Below, in pieces: positions 15,138-22,800 of a DNA stretch of 25,691 nt. The stretch comes from Candidatus Rifleibacteriota bacterium (lineage in GTDB: Bacteria; UBP17; UBA6191; JACPRK01). The position numbers and the translations under genes were made by a program. Under the pieces are notes generated by a model, which was given only the letters and a program-made list of their open reading frames with translations, did no database searches and was not told the origin of the DNA. Each line of letters starts with the position of its first letter. Within the stretch, counting starts at the first letter, position 1. The stretch is from the NCBI GenBank assembly GCA_016213865.1, contig JACQZL010000108.1:7631-33321 (forward strand), written 5' to 3'.

Positions 15138-17238
15138 TTCGAGGAGAAGCTCCGCTCGCGGTCAACTGGTGCAGCAGTTCGTTGGCCTCCGGGTCTTCCG
15201 GACTCCATTCCAGTCCCCTCTCGAGCCATCGAACGGCGTCCTCCCTGTCGTCGAGGTCGTGCAGCACGGCCCGGGCGTGGGTGAAGTACCTCTGCGCAAG
15301 GGCCCGGTGGATACTGACGTCTGTCTGGTCGTGGCTATGCGCGCAGCTCAGCCACTGGATCGCCTCCTGGAAGCTCGCGCGGCTGTCCGCCGCCGTGGCC
15401 GCGAGCCTGTGGACCTCCATCATCCCCCGCAGGATCTCGGGATCATCCGAGTTTAGCTGGTGGGCTCGATGCGACGCGTCCATCGCGTTCAGGTACTGCT
15501 TCTTTTCGAGGAACCGGTAGGCCTCGGCGAGCTTCAATCGAGACGAGGCAGCGTCGATGGTCCCCGGCAGCGTCGCCATCGCGGCTTCGACTTCGTCGAT
15601 GACGTGGCGCAGGAAACCGACGGCCCTGGCCGTTTGACCGGACTCGGCAAGCCGCTGCGCATAGCGAAGCAGCTCTGTTGTATCAGGCCGGTCCGAGAAG
15701 CTGTCGGCTTCGTGAGCGCGGACGCCGTTCTCTCGCACCTCCGGCACGGGAGCTGCCGATCGTGTCACGGAGCCTGGCGCAGATCCCGGTCCGTGGCCAT
15801 TGTCCGGGGAAGGCCCGGAAGTAACCGTCACGCTTGCTGCCGCGTTCGGGGATTCCGGTCGCAGGAGAGCGTCCGTGGGCAACGGCGTGGAGACTTGCTC
15901 GGAGGATCCGCGCACGACAGCATGCCCCTTTGGCTCGGATGACCCTGCCGCATCCGCCGGGAGCATGACCAGCTTGACGCGCTCCGATGGAGCCGGTGGC
16001 GCCTGGGACCCGAGAGGATGCGGCGACGCAACCGGGGCCGCCACGGCTGGAGATTCGGGAGGGGAGCCGGCTTGCGGCGAGGGCTGGGGCGAGACCTCCG
16101 GCAACGAGAAGAGCCTCGCCGAGGCCTGCACGCCGCCGATGGCCGAGGCACAGTTCTCGGCTGACAAGTCCGTGGCCGCGGACATGCTCGAGACGGGCTC
16201 GGAGAGCGTCGCGGCGTGAACGGCTGCCCCCCGCGCCAGGAGGTCCACCGAAAGGGGCACGGGCTGTCTCCCGAGCCGCCGGGCGATGGCCTCCTGAACG
16301 AACGGGATCTGGCCCCCCCCGCCGAGCAGAAGGATCTCGTGGATGTCCGCGGGGACCAAGCTGTCCTGGGCGAGCATCGCGTCGACCGTGTCCAGCGACT
16401 CCTCGACCGAGCGCTCGATCAGCCGCGAGAAACTCTCCCGCTGCAGCGTTACCGTCACGGGCTCACTCCTGCCCGTCAGCAGAGCCGGAAGCTCCAAGGG
16501 AGTCTCCAGCTCTACTGATAGGCGCTCCTTGGCCCGGTGGATCGAGACGCGCAACGTGTCCCAGTCCTTCGCTTTCATCTTGCGCACGCCCGCCGGTCCG
16601 CACTCCTCCTCGAGCTGCCTCACGATGCTGACCATCATCAGCAAGTCGAAGAACTCACCGCTGGGGGTGGTGGCGGACTCGGTGCTCAAGACGCGGTAGC
16701 TCTTCCGGGCGCGCCGGATGATGCTGGCCTCGAACCCCGAGTATCCCATGCTGTACACCAGCTCGGTCGTCGAGGCGTCGGGCGACCCGTAGAGGTGCCC
16801 GATCACGGCTGCGGTGCAGTCGTTGATCAGGACGACCTCGTCAAAGCCGGCGTGCAGGGCCGTGTCGCGCAGCAACGCGCGGCGCGACTCGGTGAATCCG
16901 GCCGGAACCGTCAGCGCGGCGCGGCCGACCGTGGCTCCGCTGTACTCCTCCGCGACGGCCTTGAGATCGGCCAGCGCGCGCGCCATCAGCTCCGGGAAGG
17001 TCAACTGCTCGCCCCAGGCCATTCCGAGCGCGAGCGGGTCGATCCCGAAGCGCTCCTTGATGCTCGGAAAGATGACCCCTTGAGGGATTCCAGCCGGCGC
17101 GCGGTCCATGTAGATCCAGCGGGTCCATTTGAAGGTGAGGCGGTCGATTGGGACGTCCAACAGATCGCCCTGATGGAGATAGGCCGCCCGCAGGTCGGAG
17201 CTCCCGAAGTCGATACCCAGAGATATCTTCGCGCTCAT
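15130..17238 (-). CDS. Degenerate Hsp70 ATPase domain fused to C-terminal TPRs
   Basis: This is a 702-residue protein. Residues 1-345 follow the Hsp70 nucleotide-binding fold: GIDFGSSDLR at 8-17, a lysine at K61, INDCTAAVIGHLYG at 138-151, and LLLGGGGQIPFV at 303-314. Key positions have changed. The phosphate-2 loop reads VYSMGYSGFE, so the catalytic Asp and the GGG are lost, and the Glu before TAA is Asp. ATP hydrolysis is therefore doubtful. There is no beta substrate-binding domain. Instead a Pro/Ser-rich linker (about 345-515) leads to TPR helices at about 520-700. It follows the DnaK-like gene by 25 bases; no strong ribosome site precedes the ATG at 17236-17238. I infer a regulatory pseudo-Hsp70 that senses nucleotide or recruits partners. 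Confidence 0.85.
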   Translation of the reverse strand: MSAKISLGIDFGSSDLRAAYLHQGDLLDVPIDRLTFKWTRWIYMDRAPAGIPQGVIFPSIKERFGIDPLALGMAWGEQLTFPELMARALADLKAVAEEYSGATVGRAALTVPAGFTESRRALLRDTALHAGFDEVVLINDCTAAVIGHLYGSPDASTTELVYSMGYSGFEASIIRRARKSYRVLSTESATTPSGEFFDLLMMVSIVRQLEEECGPAGVRKMKAKDWDTLRVSIHRAKERLSVELETPLELPALLTGRSEPVTVTLQRESFSRLIERSVEESLDTVDAMLAQDSLVPADIHEILLLGGGGQIPFVQEAIARRLGRQPVPLSVDLLARGAAVHAATLSEPVSSMSAATDLSAENCASAIGGVQASARLFSLPEVSPQPSPQAGSPPESPAVAAPVASPHPLGSQAPPAPSERVKLVMLPADAAGSSEPKGHAVVRGSSEQVSTPLPTDALLRPESPNAAASVTVTSGPSPDNGHGPGSAPGSVTRSAAPVPEVRENGVRAHEADSFSDRPDTTELLRYAQRLAESGQTARAVGFLRHVIDEVEAAMATLPGTIDAASSRLKLAEAYRFLEKKQYLNAMDASHRAHQLNSDDPEILRGMMEVHRLAATAADSRASFQEAIQWLSCAHSHDQTDVSIHRALAQRYFTHARAVLHDLDDREDAVRWLERGLEWSPEDPEANELLHQLTASGASPRNG

Positions 17239-17263
17239 GGTGGTGGGAGGGGTGCGGCCGGCC

Positions 17264-19235
17264 TCAGCCGATGCGCAGCTTGTGGTCCTTCGGCAGGTCC
17301 TTGACTTCCCGGCCGTCCTGACGGTGGGCGGCGGCGGCCGCCACTGCCAGCTTCAGCGCCGCCGAGAGCTGGGCCACCTCCTGCGGGTTCTTCTCACGGT
17401 GGGCCTTTCGAAGGCGGCTCGCCACCTCGGTGATCCGGGCCCCGATCTGGGCCGGGGCGCCCTCGACGACGCGATCCGCCATGAACATCTCGCTTGCCAG
17501 CCCGCTGCCCAGGATCATGTTGCGGAGCACCCGGTCGCTGCGCTTGCCGTCGGACTCGTTCTGCGACGTCAAAGCGGACCGGCCCTTCTGAATCTCCTCC
17601 TCGAACTTCTTGCAGACAGGCGGTTCCAGGAAGTTCCCGTAGCGTTCCCGGAACTGCTCGGCGACGCCGACGGCCGTTTCCAGCTCTTCGCGCCAGTCCT
17701 CCTCGGACTCGGCCGTGGCCGCGACGGCCGGGCGCGGGGCGGCCCCGCCGCGCTTGAGCGTGGTGGTCTTGACGTGAGGAGTCCCGCTGACCTTGATGGT
17801 CACGGTCAGGACCCGATCGCGATCGTAGTTGAACGCCACCACCACGGGCGTGGTGGCCTTGAGCCCGGCCTCCGTCGGCAGCTCGTACACGATCTCGCCC
17901 TGAAAGGCGTTCTTGCCGGCGATCTTCGATTCGCCCTCGTACACGGGCACGACGATGCACGGCTGATTGTCCTCGGCGAGGTAGAACGTCTTCTCCATCG
18001 GGGCGGGCAACGGGTACACGGTGCCCTTGGGGATGATCTCCTCGAAACGATCGCGCTCGGCACCCTTCACCGCACTGAGCCCCCAGCGCGACCACGTGGC
18101 GCGGGTTCAGGTCCCGTCGCAGCTTGGCCTCTCCGAACATCCCGGCGACCGCCTTGCTGACCGCCGGCACCAGAGTCGAGCCGCCCACCATCAGGACCTG
18201 ATGGATGTCGTCAGGCTTCAGGTTCTGTTCCGTCAGGGCCTTCTGGACCAACTGCATCGTGCGGTCGATGTAGGGTTGAATCCTCTGCTCGAAGGCCTCG
18301 CGGGAGACCTCCATCGACACGTCGATCAGCTCGCCGGTCGCGTCCTTGAGCGCTCCCTCGATGATCAGCTCTGTTCGAGTCTGCTTGCCCAGTTCCCTCT
18401 TCACGCGTTCCGCGGCTTGCTTGGCCAGGACCAGGAACCGCCGGTCTTTCGTGGCCTCGGGAGGCAGGTCGTAGGCCGACTTCAGGTGGTCGATCAACAT
18501 GTTCACCAACTCGCGATCGAAGTCGTCGCCTCCTAGCCAGGTGTCTCCCTCGATCTGCATGCCCTCGAACTGTCCGCCCTTGGTCTCGAGGATCGAGATG
18601 TCGAAGGTCCCACCGCCCAGGTCGTAGACCAGCACCCGACGGAACTGCTTGTCGGCTGCCGCAACACCGAAAGCAATGGCCGCGGCAGTCGGCTCGTCGA
18701 TCACCTTCTTCACCGTCAGGCCGGCCCTCACCCCGGCCATGCGAGTTGCCTCTCGCTGGCGTTCCTCGAAATAGGCGGGAACCGTGATGACGGCGTCTCT
18801 GACCTCGGCAACGCCGAGACTGACCTGAGCGTCTTCCTTCAGCTTTCGGAGGATCTCGGCCGAGATCTCCTCGGGGCGGTAGGGTTTTCCACCCAGCAAG
18901 ACGCTGACGCTGTCATCGGAACCCTCCACGGCAGGCTGGATGGTGTAGGCAAACCTGTCGCGCACGAGCTGGACCTTCTCTTCGCTGACGCAGCGGCCCA
19001 TCAGGCGCTTGACCGCGAAGATCGTGTCGGCCGGGGCCCTCGCCGCATAGTCTAGCGCATCGTTGCCGACCAGCAACTTGCCCTCTCCGCCCGACCTGGG
19101 GGCCTTTCGCCAGCTCACCACCGACGGCGTGAGATCCAGGTTCTCGGCGTTCTGCACGATCCGGACTGGCGCGGTCCCATCCTTGAAGCCGACTGCCGAC
19201 TTGGTAGTCCCCAGGTCGATTCCGATTGCGACCAT
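17264..19235 (-). CDS. DnaK-like Hsp70, interrupted by a one-base frameshift
   Basis: Reading across one frameshift gives about 656 residues, a normal DnaK length. The ATPase domain is complete in the first frame: GIDLGTTKSAV at 5-15, K76 in the AVKRLMG segment, EPTAAAIAFG with E181, VYDLGGGTFD with D205, and LMVGGSTLVP at 348-357. The frame then fails just after VVALG at about residue 385. The substrate-binding half (FEEIIPKGTVYPLPAPMEKT onward, helical lid, last residues LRIG) continues in another frame to the stop at 17264. Without correction the first frame runs on to a stop at 17394 as nonsense Arg/Gly-rich residues. The shift lies at or near five C's at 18080-18084. Both halves are well conserved, so a recent mutation or base-calling error is likelier than old decay. 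It follows the GrpE-like gene by 14 bases. Confidence 0.88.
18080..18084 (-). other. Likely frameshift point in the DnaK-like gene
   Basis: Plus-strand CCCCC (GGGGG in the gene). Removing one base restores a single frame reading VALGLSAVKGAERDRF. Removing one G from the nearby GCGGTG instead gives VALGAQCVKGAE. Both join the Hsp70 ATPase domain directly to its substrate-binding domain, so the exact base cannot be fixed from sequence alone. Confidence 0.75.
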
Positions 19236-19240
19236 GCTCT

Positions 19241-19247
19241 CCTCCTC
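19241..19247 (-). promoter_or_regulatory. Strong Shine-Dalgarno site of the frameshifted DnaK-like gene
   Basis: GAGGAGG is placed five bases before the ATG at 19233-19235. It resembles the site in front of the intact DnaK, so both DnaK genes appear set for high translation within the operon. Confidence 0.7.
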
Positions 19248-19249
19248 TG

Positions 19250-19852
19250 CTAGCGTCTCGCGACGAACGGTTCAGACTTTGCTCTTCTCTTCTTGGACTG
19301 CTTGCTGGCTCCCGGCGCCCGGACCGGAGGGCTCAAGACCGTGACTGCTTCGCCCGGCGGCGATCGGTCGGGAGCGACTCCAGTGGGGGCCTTCGTGCCC
19401 CGGGCCCCCGCTGAAACGGGCGCCGCGACGACGACCTGCGCCTTTAGCAGGATCTCGCCGTTCCAGGTGAACCCCCCGGCCACTTCCTCGACCACTGTAT
19501 CTTCCGCAACCGTGGCCGTGGGTAGGACTTCTTGCACCGTGTTGCGCTCGAGGTCGAGGGGTTTCCCCAGGCTCTCGAAGGGCTCGACCCCGACGTCCCG
19601 CAGGACCTTCAGAAGGTGCCGGCCCATCAGCCCGCAACTCTCGACGAGGCGTCCGGCCTGCTGGACTGTCATCGGGCCGTCCGGAGGAAGGGCCCGCCGG
19701 GTCCGCTCGAAGCCGTGGACCACCTCCAGGATGCCCAGCAAGAGCGACCTCATCTGCTCCTGATGGTGGCGCTCTCTCTCGGCCGCCTCACTCGCGAAGT
19801 CGAAGGCCTGCAGCCACTTGTCGGTTTCGGCTTGCCCCGGGGCTCTTGGCAT
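19250..19852 (-). CDS. GrpE-like nucleotide exchange factor
   Basis: This is a 200-residue protein, close to the usual GrpE length. Helices at about residues 10-55 (a short version of the long GrpE dimer helix, ending LLLGILEVVHGFERTRRAL) are followed by a helical section to about 87. The compact beta domain runs from GVEPFESLGKPLD through NTVQEV and TVVEEVAGGFTWNGEILL to about 143. Those are the standard GrpE landmarks: a Gly-Val-Glu-Pro turn, and the V..V..GF..NG.IL sheet. The last 55 residues are a Pro/Ala-rich tail ending in a basic cluster (KQSKKRRAK) not typical of GrpE. It stands 14 bases upstream of a DnaK-like gene, as in grpE-dnaK operons, and should reset that Hsp70. The start is ATG at 19850-19852 with a weak GGAG upstream. 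Confidence 0.85.
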   Translation of the reverse strand: MPRAPGQAETDKWLQAFDFASEAAERERHHQEQMRSLLLGILEVVHGFERTRRALPPDGPMTVQQAGRLVESCGLMGRHLLKVLRDVGVEPFESLGKPLDLERNTVQEVLPTATVAEDTVVEEVAGGFTWNGEILLKAQVVVAAPVSAGARGTKAPTGVAPDRSPPGEAVTVLSPPVRAPGASKQSKKRRAKSEPFVARR

Positions 19853-19882
19853 CGTCGTGTCTCCGTCGGTCGAGGAGGCGGT

Positions 19883-22800
19883 TCAGTTCGCTTCCTGGTT
19901 CGAGGTGTCTCCGGCGTCCGCCAGCACTCGCAGGACCTCGAGCTGGGTCTGCAAGGACTGGCGGTCCGGGAATTCCTTCACGGCCGCTTCCAGCACCGCC
20001 AAGCCTCTCTGGTAGTCCATCGCCATTGCACAATCGTGTCCGAGCCTGACGAGGGCGTCGATCAGCGCGTTCTCGGCCGTGCCGTTGATCGGATCGCGTT
20101 GCAGGGCCGCGCGCAGATCCTCGATCCCGGCTTCCAGGTCGCCTTCGCCGATCTTCGCGATCCCCGCGGTGCACAGGCGGCTCGACTCCTCATGCTGGGT
20201 CGCTCCCTGCGGACTGGCCCCGATGGCCCGGTCGATCTCTGCCAGAACGTCCTCGAGGGTCCGGCGCCTGGACGGGTCGATCTTCTCCCAGGTGCGCTGC
20301 AGCCACTGAAGGGTGCCGGCGAATCCGGGATAGGCCGGATGCAAATCCTGGCCCTCGCGCAGCAGGCGGTCCGCCTCTTCCAGGTTGTCCTTGGCGATAT
20401 CTCGGCGGCCCGCGGAGTTCAGTTCCATGGCAGTGTGGATCAGCGCACAGCACAGGTTGTCACGCGTGCGCGGGCTGTGACTGGTCAGCGCGAAAGCGCG
20501 CCTCAGATCGGCTAGCGCCTGCTCGTGCAACTGATGCTGATTGGCCAGCGACACCGCCCTGTCCGTGAGCACCTCGGCCAGTTTCGAGGCCAGATGGCGT
20601 TCGCCCGTGTCTCCGAACTCCTTGAGGGTACGGTCCAGCAGGTCGATCGCCTGAGTGAACGACCGGACCCAATTGCCCGTGTCCCGGTCCAGCACGGTCG
20701 CGCGGCCCAGGGTCAGCTCCCGGATCGCGTCTTGCACCTGGTCGACCTGGTCCAGGTTCTTCGCCAGAGAGAAAGCCTCGCGCCAGAGCGTGAAGAGCAG
20801 ACCCGCATCACACGAGGCGGAGCCGAGCTCTGCAACGGCCAGCGCCATCCGGACCTCCACTGCAAGCCGCCTGGCATCGGCCCGAAACTCGGCGTGCCGC
20901 CCTTCCAACCGCCGGTACGCCGGGTTGAGCCGGTTGAACTCGGGACAGCCGTTCCCGCACGTCGGGGGCTCGAGCGGGCCACGGGCCGCGGGGGCCCTGT
21001 CCCCCGCGGGGGGCAGAGCGGGCGCGCAGCGCTCGCACGCAAGATGCTCGAGCGCGGTCAGCGCTTCCCTCGGGTTGCCCTGCTCAAGGTACGCGGCGGG
21101 TCGTCTGAGGTTCGAGAAGTAACGGCGGAGGTCTTGCAGCGCCTCCGGATTCGGCTGCCGTCCGAAGGCCTCGTCATCTTCCGGGGCGAGCAGGGCGTCG
21201 TATCCCGCGGCATCCAGCTCGTCGTCCGCATCGGACGAGGCCTTTGCCACTAGCCGGGCAAGGCAGTCCTCCAGCCCCATCCGGGTGACGTACAAGTAGC
21301 CGCCGGTCAGCGGATGAGCGTCGTCCTTGGAGCGTCTGAGCCCACCCGCTTGCTTCAAGAGCTGGGCCCCACGACGTTCCGCCAGCCAATCGTTGGCCAG
21401 GTCGGCATAGAGGGCGATCCGGTCGGGGCGACCCGCGGTCTGGTGGTGCTCGGCCCACGAGCTCCACCGCTGTCGAAGCAAGCGCTCGATCTCCACCGTC
21501 AGTTCGAGCCAGCAATCCCGGGAGATATGCTGCTGGTAAACCTCTTCGCGGGCCTGCCGCCATCGCTTGGTCCATCCGGGCATCGCCAGCACGTGGGACA
21601 GATGGGCGATCGCGGCCCGCCAGGATTCCGCCGCGCGGGCCAGCTCCCCACGGCTCTCGAGGCTCTCGGCCCATCCGAAGTGGAACAAGCCCAGATCGTG
21701 CGATACCTCCACCAGCTCGGGAGAGGACCGGCGCAGCCGTTCCCACAAGGCCGCGGTACGCTTGCGAAAGCCCTGCGTGAGCACCACGAGCCCCGCATCC
21801 CGGCCCAGTTCCTCGGCCAGGTCCTCGTCCGATGGTACCTGGTGAGCACCCACGGCTCGACGGGCCAGCGCGGCCAGGCGCTCGGGCTCAGGCCCCTCGT
21901 GATGGAAGAAATCGACCTTGAGCCGGCTGGGCACAAGTCGCAGCCGGTCCCTGGCCAACCGGACTTCGGGGCTGCGAAGACCTCGTTCCATCAAGAGCTC
22001 CGAGCACTCCAGGAGCTCGTTCATGGAACTTCTGGGGGAGATGCCCACGACGGACAGGAGCTCGTAGGCATCGGTGCCTTCGCAGAGAACGAGCGGGTTG
22101 CGCACCAGGCTTTGGCGTCCGAGCCTGGCGAGCACCTCCTGCAGCCGGACCAAGGCCGTTTCCTGGTCCCTGGCTTCCTCGGCCCGTTGCAGCCAGTCCT
22201 CGGCGTCGGGGAACTCGGGCGCCAGCGAGCGCAGCTCGCGGAAGTGCTGCACGGCCTCTTCGTACCGCCCCGCCGAGTACGCTTCCTTGCCCGCGACGTG
22301 GAGCGAATCGGCCTGACAGCCCACTTCGGCTCGGCGCGACTGCTCGGGGACGTCCCGATAGGTGGGCTCGATCGCCTGGACCTCGGCCAGCAGTCGCATG
22401 CAGTCGCTCCAGCGGTGCTCGGCAAGGGCCTGCATCGCCTGACGATACAGATCCCCGATGCGCAGCATCCCCTGGGCACGGGTGAGCAGCCTGGAAGCTG
22501 CCTCATCGTGGGGAGAGAGTCGCAGGAGCCTCAGCAGGGCCTCCTCCGCGTCCTTCCATCGTTGCTCGTCGACCGCAGCCTGCCCCGAGCCGCGCAGGTT
22601 CGCGACTTCCAGGGCCAAGCGAGCCCTTTCGCGCAGTCCCGGCGCCACCGGGTCGGCCGGGCAAAGGTCCAGCACCTGTTCGGCCAGCGCCAGCGCCCGT
22701 GCCGGATCGTTGGCCTGCAGGGCCTGTTCGGCCTTCTGACTCGCGACCCGGGGCCATGCGCCGAGGACCTTGTCCCTCACCTGCAGCAAACGGGGATTGC

